NCBI GenBank assembly: GCA_964572955.1
Contig: CAZNGY010000017.1
Span: forward strand, 1-35,741
Length of the DNA stretch: 35,741 bases
From: UBA3775 sp964572955
GTDB taxonomy: Bacteria > Bacillota > Clostridia > Lachnospirales > Lachnospiraceae
Reading direction: 5' to 3'
Shown here: piece by piece, positions 7,272-14,118 of the stretch
How the letters are laid out: each line of letters starts with the position of its first letter
How positions within the stretch are numbered: position 1 is the first letter of the stretch
Notes under the pieces: generated by a model
Seen by the model: only the letters and a program-made list of their open reading frames with translations
Told to the model about the DNA's origin: nothing
Database searches by the model: none
Program-made: the position numbers and the translations under genes

Positions 7272-8051
7272 ATGAGGTTTTACAGACAATCCGGCGAATC
7301 CGCACTTGTTTTTGCCAACTGTGATGAAGACATCACTTTATACAAAAAGAAGAAATATTCCTTAATTATCATATGCGTACTTATTTTTGTACTGTCACTC
7401 CTTGCAGGCATACTCTTAATGGCAGGTCTTACCAAATCCGAAAATACAGTTGATAAAATAAGTCTTGCCGGCACTTTAATCGGCAGTGCCGACGACATTG
7501 GCTCCTCTGACAGTCTTTATGAGGAACTTGCCGAAAATATCCTTAGGCTTCATATCGTTGCCAACTCAGACAGTGACAATGACCAGGAGGTGAAACTGCT
7601 TGTTAGAAATGCTGTTGTTGCGTGGATTTCTGATAATATGGAAAATTGCACATCCAAGGAGGATGCATGGAACTTTTTAAGACAGAATCTTAATTCAATA
7701 ACCGATACTGCAAACTCGGTTCTCATAAAAAAAGGATTTTCATATACCGCTTCTTGCAATCTCGGAACTTCACATTTTCCAGGAAAGGTATATGGAGATT
7801 TTTATCTTCCTGCCGGAGATTATGACTCACTTCAAATTATTTTGGGAAAAGGCAGCGGACATAACTGGTGGTGTATTGCATTTCCGTGTCTTTGCCTTTT
7901 CGGAAATGCCGACTACGAAGATGCAAGCGGAAATCGCAGCTCCTATGATGCTTTTGACGACCTCTTAGGCGATGAATGTTATGACGAAATCCGTGTTGAT
8001 AACGTAAAAATCGACTTTAAATGCAAATGGTTGAAAAAAATTTTCTCCTAA
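7272..8051 (+). CDS. spoIIR: Stage II sporulation protein R
   Basis: Signal protein made in the forespore and exported to trigger SpoIIGA processing of pro-sigma-E in the mother cell. The 259-residue product has a basic cytoplasmic N-terminus and one membrane span (about residues 29-52) serving as a signal anchor. The SpoIIR domain begins near residue 83: ENILRLHIVANSDSDNDQEVK, then GTSHFPGKVYGDFYLPAGDY, then the invariant GSGHNWWCIAFPCLC. The ATG at 7272 is chosen because GGAG lies 6 nt upstream; the frame runs back to a TTG at 7233 with no ribosome site. It lies immediately upstream of a SPOCS-LysM gene. It appears intact, which supports a spore-forming host. Confidence 0.94.
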   Translation: MRFYRQSGESALVFANCDEDITLYKKKKYSLIIICVLIFVLSLLAGILLMAGLTKSENTVDKISLAGTLIGSADDIGSSDSLYEELAENILRLHIVANSDSDNDQEVKLLVRNAVVAWISDNMENCTSKEDAWNFLRQNLNSITDTANSVLIKKGFSYTASCNLGTSHFPGKVYGDFYLPAGDYDSLQIILGKGSGHNWWCIAFPCLCLFGNADYEDASGNRSSYDAFDDLLGDECYDEIRVDNVKIDFKCKWLKKIFS

Positions 8052-8053
8052 TC

Positions 8054-8082
8054 TCATAATCAGGTGATTCTCTGCATATATC
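8054..8082 (+). promoter_or_regulatory. Candidate sigma-E-type promoter of SPOCS-LysM gene
   Basis: TCATAATC (8054-8061), 13 bp, CATATATC (8075-8082) resembles a mother-cell sigma-E promoter just after spoIIR, with a start near 8089. Sigma-E control would fit a coat/envelope protein. The spacing is one short and the last -10 base is off-consensus. Confidence 0.3.
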
Positions 8083-8114
8083 TTGATGTATAGGATGTCT
8101 TAAATCACCCGATT
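8058..8114 (+). repeat. Long-range inverted repeat between spoIIR and SPOCS gene
   Basis: AATC-A-GGTGATT (8058-8069) pairs with AATCACC-C-GATT (8103-8114): 11 pairs with one mismatch and a 33-nt loop. The structure ends a few bases before the AAAGGAGG of the SPOCS gene. It could form a transcript hairpin or a DNA-binding site; there is no U-run, so it is not a terminator. Confidence 0.45.
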
Positions 8115-8130
8115 CAGAAAAGGAGGCTAT

Positions 8131-9690
8131 ATGGAAACCATCAAAAAAACAATTAAAAACAAAGAAATTATAGACAAAAGGAGTTATCAGTTTACACTTG
8201 ACCGTGATATTAATGTTCCCGAACACCTTGGAGATATTTCACGAATAATAGCAAAAAACGGTTCTCTTACCATCAGCGAAGAAAAATGTGTCGGAGATAA
8301 ATTATACGTCACCGGTGCACTCTTTTTCCAACTGCTTTACTATACCGAAGATGAAGACAGCAGTCTTGCAGGTCTTAACGGCTCTATAGATTTTGATGAA
8401 ATGATTCGTGTAAGTGATGACCAGTCCGGCACCTGGAAATCATCAGCCAGGCTTGAAGACGTGCAGATAAATGTCATCCATCCAAGAAAAATCAGCGTAA
8501 CCGCACTTATATCCGTCGAGCCGTGCTGCAGCCGTGAAAAAGAATCAAATCTTATCACTGCCATTGGGGAAGATGAAGACGTGGAATGTCTATACCTTGA
8601 CAAAGACATTGATTCAGTTATTTATTCTGCCGATGACCGAATAACCATCAATGAAGAGCTTACGGTTTCTTCCTCCGATCCTAATATCGGACGGATTATG
8701 TATTTTTCCTATGTACTTAACGATTTTGACTGTGAAGCCTCAAACGGCACATGTATCGTTTACGGTAAGCTCAGTCTATTTATAATATATTCCGGTGAGG
8801 ATTCGGATAAACCATATTACATACTGGAAAATGAGATACCATTCAAAAAAGAATTCGAGGTTGAAAATGCAGACAGCACCTGTATATGCTTTGCAAACCC
8901 ATGCATAAATAAAGTACGTCTTGAGCCGACAGCAGACGAAAACGGTGAACAGCGGATCATATCAGTATATGCCGAAATCGGTTGCGACAGTGACGTTTTC
9001 CGTGAAGAAAAAACCCTTGTTCTGGATGATGCGTATTCTGTAAACGGAGACCTTCTTATCACAAGAACGCCCGAATCCTCAAGAGACATTGTCGGAACTG
9101 AAGTTGAAATCATAAAATTTACTGAAAGAATAAAAGGCGAAGCTTATTGCGAAGATTTCGGCGAAGCCGTTCACACTGATGCTGCTATTGACATCGATGA
9201 TTTGAATTTCTGCGATGACGGAATACATATGGCAGGAACCCTGAAATTTACATGTGTATACAAGAGTCTCCGTTTTCCTGAACAGCTCGAAGTTTTAACA
9301 AAAGATTTTGATTTTATGGAAAAACTTCCTCTTCCTGCCGTTGAAGAATATGAAAATAACAAACTCCATATCAACCTTACGGCAATTCCGGTAAGCGCTT
9401 CTTTAAAACCATCCCCCGGCGGTGAGATTGAAGGACGTGCAGACGTAAAAATCAATTACATGGTTACCGCCGATTCCGAAAACAGCTTTATCACAGATAT
9501 AGAGTTTAACCCTTGCTGCGGAAAATGTAAAAAACAGATAACCTGTTACTATATAAAAGACGATGATACTCTTTTCTCCATCGGACGTCATTTTAAAGTA
9601 AGACAAAGTGATATGGAAAAATGGAATCCCGACCTAACTCTGCTTCCGGGCAAAAAGCTTTATATGTATACCTGTAAAAAAGCTGAATAA
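8131..9690 (+). CDS. SPOCS (DUF3794) domain protein with C-terminal LysM
   Basis: The 519-residue protein has DUF3794/SPOCS-type modules (for example DRDINVPEHLGDISRIIAKNG and VTGALFFQLLYYTED at the N-terminus) and a C-terminal LysM module (about residues 462-516: YYIKDDDTLFSIGRHFKV, then MEKWNPDL and LLPGKKLYMY). SPOCS plus LysM proteins, such as SpoVID and clostridial relatives, act in spore coat or envelope assembly on the mother-cell side. There is no signal peptide or membrane span, in keeping with that. AAAGGAGG is 4 nt before the ATG. It follows spoIIR and precedes a lipoprotein gene by 38 nt. Family assignment is firm; the exact morphogenetic role is inferred. Confidence 0.88.
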   Translation: METIKKTIKNKEIIDKRSYQFTLDRDINVPEHLGDISRIIAKNGSLTISEEKCVGDKLYVTGALFFQLLYYTEDEDSSLAGLNGSIDFDEMIRVSDDQSGTWKSSARLEDVQINVIHPRKISVTALISVEPCCSREKESNLITAIGEDEDVECLYLDKDIDSVIYSADDRITINEELTVSSSDPNIGRIMYFSYVLNDFDCEASNGTCIVYGKLSLFIIYSGEDSDKPYYILENEIPFKKEFEVENADSTCICFANPCINKVRLEPTADENGEQRIISVYAEIGCDSDVFREEKTLVLDDAYSVNGDLLITRTPESSRDIVGTEVEIIKFTERIKGEAYCEDFGEAVHTDAAIDIDDLNFCDDGIHMAGTLKFTCVYKSLRFPEQLEVLTKDFDFMEKLPLPAVEEYENNKLHINLTAIPVSASLKPSPGGEIEGRADVKINYMVTADSENSFITDIEFNPCCGKCKKQITCYYIKDDDTLFSIGRHFKVRQSDMEKWNPDLTLLPGKKLYMYTCKKAE

Positions 9691-9728
9691 ACATCTCCCG
9701 TAAATCCAAATTTAAAAAAAGGAGTATT

Positions 9729-10163
9729 ATGAAATCTAGTGAATCCTCTCTCTGCCACCGGTCTTTAGTATTAGTTCTTTTAATTCTTATACTGACAGTT
9801 CTGATGCTGACCGGCTGTAGAAAAAAAGAAACCGATTCTGACATTTCTTCCGTTGATTTTACCGTAGTACCCGATAGCGACCTCCCACAGGCTCTTGCTG
9901 CCCTTATTGAAGAAAAGAAAAGCGGGGATATGATGATGACCTATGCAACGGAAAGCGAATTGTATATCATTCGCGGATACGGCACTCGACCAAGCGACGG
10001 GTACAACATACAGGTTACCCAATTCGGCAAAACCACTGACCGGCTGATTTTCTCTACAGAACTCACAGGTCCCGAAAAAGACAGTCAGTCCACCTCGCTT
10101 CCGACATATCCTTATATAGTGATAAAAACCGAGTATATAGAACTGCCGGTAGACTTTAACTAG
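9729..10163 (+). CDS. PrcB-like lipoprotein
   Basis: A 144-residue predicted lipoprotein with a hydrophobic signal segment (about residues 12-28) and a lipobox LTGC (C30). The mature part resembles the PrcB C-terminal domain first described in the Treponema protease-complex inhibitor: GYGTRPSDGYNIQV, then a strand pair, then LPTYPYIVIKTEYIELPV. GGAG is 4 nt before the ATG. It sits 38 nt after the SPOCS-LysM gene and just before a strong terminator, so it is likely the last gene of a sporulation-linked unit. Whether it inhibits a protease is unknown. Confidence 0.75.
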   Translation: MKSSESSLCHRSLVLVLLILILTVLMLTGCRKKETDSDISSVDFTVVPDSDLPQALAALIEEKKSGDMMMTYATESELYIIRGYGTRPSDGYNIQVTQFGKTTDRLIFSTELTGPEKDSQSTSLPTYPYIVIKTEYIELPVDFN

Positions 10164-10243
10164 ATTCTCAGAAACAACTGTTTTTGTTGTAGAATAAGAT
10201 AAACGTCATTCCGTTAATATTGAAACTTACTGTAAATAAAAAA

Positions 10244-10284
10244 ACGGGGTAAAAATGAAAACACTTTTTACTCCGTCTTTTTAC
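10244..10284. terminator. Bidirectional intrinsic terminator
   Basis: ACGGGGTAAAAA (10244-10255) pairs with TTTTTACTCCGT (10265-10276), 12 pairs with one G-U, around a 9-nt loop. It is followed by CTTTTTAC on the plus strand and by a run of seven T on the minus strand. It can end both the spoIIR cluster and the minus-strand DUF3795/kinase transcript. Confidence 0.88.
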
Positions 10285-10306
10285 TGAATTAAAATCATTC
10301 TATCGT

Positions 10307-10555
10307 TCACTGCATCTGATTCTGTTTATAATACAGCTTTGCAAGTTCCGTTAATTCTTCTACTGCATTTTCTCTCCAAACAATTTTTTGAACGAGCCAT
10401 TCACAAGGAAATTCTTTACATAATCCGCAAAATAAAACATTATGTTCTCTTGCGCATTTATGAATCGGGCAACCATTGGATTGTGTCCATTCCATACAAT
10501 TTCCATCAGATCCTATGCATCCTTGACAGATACCATTATCCTCCCAATTTCCGAT
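10307..10555 (-). pseudogene. DUF3795 family protein, 5'-truncated remnant
   Basis: The minus-strand frame from 10555 reads IGNWEDNGICQGCIGSDGNC and continues from the in-frame Met at 10495 with MEWTQSNGCPIHKCAREHNV, FCGLCKEFPCEWL. This is the cysteine-rich second half of a DUF3795 domain. The Cys pairs before 10495 belong to the same domain, so the ATG at 10495 is not a credible natural start: it would delete conserved Cys residues and has no ribosome site. A TGA at 10558-10556 closes the frame upstream, and the usual N-terminal C-G-x-x-C motif is missing in this frame. A short Cys/Gly-containing stretch in another frame just upstream may be the shifted N-terminus. Best read as a decayed gene. 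Confidence 0.6.
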
Positions 10556-10603
10556 TCAATGAACTCTTACCGTTTTCGCACAATTATGTCATGATTTATT
10601 TAA

Positions 10604-11200
10604 TCAACAATTGTTTCTCGCATCAATGTAATTAATCAGAACTTCAGTTGTTTTTTCAATACCGAGTCTTGAACTGTTTACCGTGATGTCATAGGTTCTT
10701 GAATCGCCCCACTTACCGTAGCAGTAGAAATTGTGGTAGCTTTTTCTCTTTTTATCATTTGTTTTAAGGATTTCCTCTGCATCTTCCCTTGAAACTCCAA
10801 GACCATCAACCGTTCTTTTTATTTTATCATCGAAATCTCCAAGTACAAAAATACTTACCATGCTTTCGTAATCCTTAAGCACGCTTTCAGCACATCTTCC
10901 GACTATTACAAAAGATTCTCCGTTTTCAGCCTTCCTTTTTAAAATATCAAACTGCATATTTGCAATGTTGACTTCCGCAGAATTACTGTATCCCTTAACC
11001 GTTCTGGATGAAAAGATATTTCTAGGCACCTCATCATATTTTGCAAGAATAGCAGGATCTGCACCTTTTTCCGCTGCAATTTCCTTTAAAAGATTACTGT
11101 CATACAAAGGTATATTGTAATGCTTTGCCAGCCTGCCTGCGATTTCCTTACCACCGCAACCATATTCACGTCCCAATGCAATTATTAATTGTTTTCCCAT
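10604..11200 (-). CDS. Cytidylate kinase-like family protein
   Basis: A 198-residue P-loop protein of the cytidylate-kinase-like family (Cytidylate_kin2) common in Clostridia. The opening MGKQLIIALGREYGCGGKEI contains the variant P-loop GREYGCGGKE; VIVGRCAESVLKDY and FVLGDFDDKIKR follow, then KKRKSYHNFYCYGKWGDSRTYDITVNSS near the C-terminus. True CMP kinase activity is not established for this family. The ATG at 11200 matches family starts and has GGAG 9 nt upstream; the frame continues to a TTG at 11224 without a site. It has its own promoter and ends 48 nt before the DUF3795 remnant. Confidence 0.85.
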   Translation of the reverse strand: MGKQLIIALGREYGCGGKEIAGRLAKHYNIPLYDSNLLKEIAAEKGADPAILAKYDEVPRNIFSSRTVKGYSNSAEVNIANMQFDILKRKAENGESFVIVGRCAESVLKDYESMVSIFVLGDFDDKIKRTVDGLGVSREDAEEILKTNDKKRKSYHNFYCYGKWGDSRTYDITVNSSRLGIEKTTEVLINYIDARNNC

Positions 11201-11232
11201 AATTCCGATCTCCCATCTGTTCAATTTTGTTA

Positions 11233-11261
11233 ATTATAGCATCTCCGCTTATTTCTTTGAA
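11233..11261 (-). promoter_or_regulatory. Sigma-A promoter of cytidylate kinase-like gene
   Basis: Minus strand: -35 TTCAAA (11261-11256), 17 bp, -10 TATAAT (11238-11233) with extended TGC. The start near 11226 leaves a short leader of about 25 nt. It separates this gene from the ATP synthase operon, whose end (11328) shows no clear terminator. Confidence 0.7.
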
Positions 11262-11327
11262 GAGTATGAACGATTTTTTATAAAATTGTTTGTTTTTGCA
11301 AGATTTTTTTACATTCTTAAAGGTTTC

Positions 11328-11738
11328 TCATAGCATTTCCCTGTTTTTCACCTTAAGACGACTCATTTCCCTTGCAAGTTTTGCCTGCGCCAGCCGATAT
11401 TCATGAATACTCTTTTTCTGGAGAATTGCTTCCTTAGCTCTGTCTGCGGCCCTTCTTGCTCTTTCCTCATCAATATCCTCCGGTTTTACCACCGAGTCAA
11501 CAAGCATCAGCACTTCATTGTTCTCAATCTTAATGGCACCTTCCGCAACAAAAGCTTCCTTATCTTCCTCACCGGGAATCCTGTATATCATTTTACCCGG
11601 AACAATCGCACTCATCATTCCGCTGTGATCTGCAAGTATCCCCCTCATTCCCCTGATTGTAGGAACGATTAGTGATTCACAAGGTCCTTCATAAAAAGGA
11701 CTGTCCGCTGCAAGTATTTTCAGATTAAAGGATTTCAT
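11328..11738 (-). CDS. atpC: ATP synthase F1 epsilon subunit
   Basis: Central-stalk subunit that binds gamma and can inhibit ATP hydrolysis. The 136-residue protein has the N-terminal beta-sandwich (FNLKILAADSPFYEGPCESLIVPT, GMRGILADHSGMMSAIVPG) and the C-terminal helical hairpin (EDIDEERARRAADRAKEAIL, AKLAREMSRLKVKN). Its ATG overlaps the atpD stop in an ATGA arrangement, which points to translational coupling. It is the last gene of the operon. Confidence 0.95.
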   Translation of the reverse strand: MKSFNLKILAADSPFYEGPCESLIVPTIRGMRGILADHSGMMSAIVPGKMIYRIPGEEDKEAFVAEGAIKIENNEVLMLVDSVVKPEDIDEERARRAADRAKEAILQKKSIHEYRLAQAKLAREMSRLKVKNREML

Positions 11739-13123
11739 AAGTTCTCAGCCTTTCTTTTAACATCCTCAATTGTTCCGACATTATAAAAAGCCATTTCAGG
11801 ATAGTCATCCATTTCGCCGTCAATTATCATCTTAAAGCCTCTGATTGTCTCATAGAGCGGCACAAACACACCGGGAACTCCGGTAAATTTTGAAGCCACT
11901 GTAAACGGCTGTGAAAGAAATCTCTGAATCTTTCTGGCTCTTGTAACAGTAACCTTGTCTTCCTCACTCAGTTCATCCATTCCTAGTATTGCTATAATAT
12001 CCTTGAGTTCATTATATTTCTGCAATATTTCCTGTACACTTCTTGCAACCGTATAATGTTCTTCACCAACTATATCCGGTTCCAATATTCTTGATGTTGA
12101 AGCCAATGGGTCAACTGCCGGATATATTCCCTGTTCTGCAATTCTTCTGCTTAAAACCGTTGTTGCATCAAGGTGAGTAAATGTAGTTGCAGGGGCCGGG
12201 TCCGTAAGATCATCCGCCGGAACATAAACAGCCTGAACCGACGTTACCGAGCCTGCCTTCGTCGAAGTTATTCTCTCCTGAAGTGCTCCCATTTCATTTG
12301 CAAGTGTCGGCTGATATCCTACTGCCGACGGCATTCTTCCAAGAAGTGTGGAAACCTCCGAGCCTGCCTGCGTAAAACGAAAAATGTTATCTATGAACAA
12401 AAGTACATCTTTATGTTCCATATCTCTGAAGTACTCCGCCATTGTAAGTCCGGAAAGTGCAACCCTCATTCTCACTCCGGGAGATTCATTCATCTGACCA
12501 AAAACAAGTGCCGTTTTCTCCGAAACACCGCTTTCCTGCATCTCGTTCCACAAGTCATTTCCTTCCCTGCTTCTCTCTCCGACACCCGTAAAGATTGAAT
12601 AACCGCCGTGCTCTGTAGCAACATTTGTTATAAGTTCCTGAATAAGCACTGTTTTTCCCACGCCGGCTCCTCCGAACAGACCTATCTTACCGCCCTTCGG
12701 ATACGGCTCAAGCAAATCGATAACCTTAATTCCCGTCTCAAGAATTTCCGTAACCGGTTTCTGGTCCTCAAATTTCGGCGGTTTACGATGAATTTCCCAT
12801 CTGGTTTCTTCCGCCGGAATCTGTTCTCCGCCGTCTATCGTATCTCCCAAAACATTAAAAACGCGTCCCAGTGTCAACCTTCCTACCGGGACCTGAATTC
12901 CATGCCCCGGTGCACATACCTTCATCCCCCTCGAAAGATTTTCACTGGGAGCGAGCATGATACACCTTACCGTATCACGTCCCACATGCTGGGCAACCTC
13001 CATAAATCTTTTTTCGCCATTAACGCATACAGTTATGGCTTCTTTTATCTTTGGAAGCCTGCCGTGTTCAAATTCACAATCCACGACCGGTCCCGATATT
13101 TCAACGATTTTTCCGTAAACCAT
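11735..13123 (-). CDS. atpD: ATP synthase F1 beta subunit
   Basis: Catalytic nucleotide-binding subunit of F1. The 462-residue sequence shows the P-loop GLFGGAGVGKTVLI, GERSREGNDLW, FGQMNESPGVRMR, LFIDNIFRFTQAGSEVS, and the intact DELSEED motif near the C-terminus. Length and motifs are normal. GGAGG is 7 nt before the ATG, which directly abuts the atpG stop (TAAATG). Unlike alpha, delta and c in this operon, it shows nothing irregular. Confidence 0.98.
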   Translation of the reverse strand: MVYGKIVEISGPVVDCEFEHGRLPKIKEAITVCVNGEKRFMEVAQHVGRDTVRCIMLAPSENLSRGMKVCAPGHGIQVPVGRLTLGRVFNVLGDTIDGGEQIPAEETRWEIHRKPPKFEDQKPVTEILETGIKVIDLLEPYPKGGKIGLFGGAGVGKTVLIQELITNVATEHGGYSIFTGVGERSREGNDLWNEMQESGVSEKTALVFGQMNESPGVRMRVALSGLTMAEYFRDMEHKDVLLFIDNIFRFTQAGSEVSTLLGRMPSAVGYQPTLANEMGALQERITSTKAGSVTSVQAVYVPADDLTDPAPATTFTHLDATTVLSRRIAEQGIYPAVDPLASTSRILEPDIVGEEHYTVARSVQEILQKYNELKDIIAILGMDELSEEDKVTVTRARKIQRFLSQPFTVASKFTGVPGVFVPLYETIRGFKMIIDGEMDDYPEMAFYNVGTIEDVKRKAENL

Positions 13124-14092
13124 TTATCTGCCTCCGTTACCGGACAACTGACTTCCGGCAGCATTTTTTCTTTTTTTAATCTGTGCCTTCGCCCCTGACG
13201 ATACCTCCGTAATCTCCTGGGTTATGGCTGCCTGTCTTACCCTGTTATACTGAATCTGTAATGAAGAAAGAATTTCCCTTGCATTGTCATTTGCTGCACT
13301 CATTGCCGCCATTCTGGCACTCTGTTCGCAGCAGAAGCTGTCTATCAGCGCCCCGTAAATATAACCCGAAACATAGCTCTGTATCAGGTTATCAAGCACT
13401 ACACTGACCGAAGGAACAAATTCCATATATCCTTTTTTTTCATTACCGCTGCCGTCTTCTGCCATTGGGTATGATTCTGTAACATTTCCCTTTGCCACGG
13501 CCATTCCTGAAACATGGAAAGGCAGCAATTCCGTGCATATTGCCTCTTCATATACGCTGTTTTTCAAGTCGGTATATATTATAAATATGCTGTCCACTTC
13601 CCTATCTGCATACAGACTCAGGAGCTCTTCACTTATCTCCCTCGCTCTGTGCATGGAAGGATTTTGTGCTGTATAAAGAAAACTCTTTTCGATAGGTATA
13701 TTGTGCTTCAGAAAATACTGTCTTCCGTATTCACCAACCACAAAAAGTCTTGTATCCGGTGCTTTTCTGAGCTTTTCTTCCGCCATCTTAAGTATGTTAA
13801 GATTGTAAGCCCCGGCAAGTCCCTTATCTGCCGTTATTACCAAAACTGCATCAGGTCTGTCCTCGGGTTTTACCCCCTCGTCATTAAAAAAGTATTTACT
13901 GTCTGCTTCCTTTACTGACGTAAATATTCTCTCAATTTCCTTCTGCAGCGCCGCAAAATATGGTCTTGTTTTATCAAGATCACTCTTTGCTTTTCTCATC
14001 TTTGTTGAAGCTATGAGATACATGGCATTCGTAATTTTTCCGGTATCCTGAACACTCTTTATACGATTCTTTATTTCCTTGGTATTAGCCAC
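13124..14092 (-). CDS. atpG: ATP synthase F1 gamma subunit
   Basis: Rotor shaft of F1. The 322-residue product starts MANTKEIKNRIKSVQDTGKITNAMYLIASTKM and ends with the coiled-coil helix SARMAAMSAANDNAREIL plus QAAITQEITEVSSGA. It is about 30 residues longer than most bacterial gamma subunits. The extra length includes a polar insert (AKGNVTESYPMAEDGSGNEKKG) before the C-terminal helix and a basic tail KAQIKKRKNAAGSQL. The start codon is GTG, with AAGGTG 7 nt upstream. Confidence 0.95.
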   Translation of the reverse strand: MANTKEIKNRIKSVQDTGKITNAMYLIASTKMRKAKSDLDKTRPYFAALQKEIERIFTSVKEADSKYFFNDEGVKPEDRPDAVLVITADKGLAGAYNLNILKMAEEKLRKAPDTRLFVVGEYGRQYFLKHNIPIEKSFLYTAQNPSMHRAREISEELLSLYADREVDSIFIIYTDLKNSVYEEAICTELLPFHVSGMAVAKGNVTESYPMAEDGSGNEKKGYMEFVPSVSVVLDNLIQSYVSGYIYGALIDSFCCEQSARMAAMSAANDNAREILSSLQIQYNRVRQAAITQEITEVSSGAKAQIKKRKNAAGSQLSGNGGR

Positions 14093-14118
14093 TCTGCATC
14101 ACCTTACTTTTATTAATT

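Noticed and set aside
10339..10635. Plus-strand open frame of 98 codons over the DUF3795 remnant
   Set aside because: It has no ribosome site, and the opposite strand shows a recognisable cysteine-rich domain.
11262..11327. Intrinsic terminator for the atp operon
   Set aside because: The region is A/T-rich with T runs but no stable stem precedes them.
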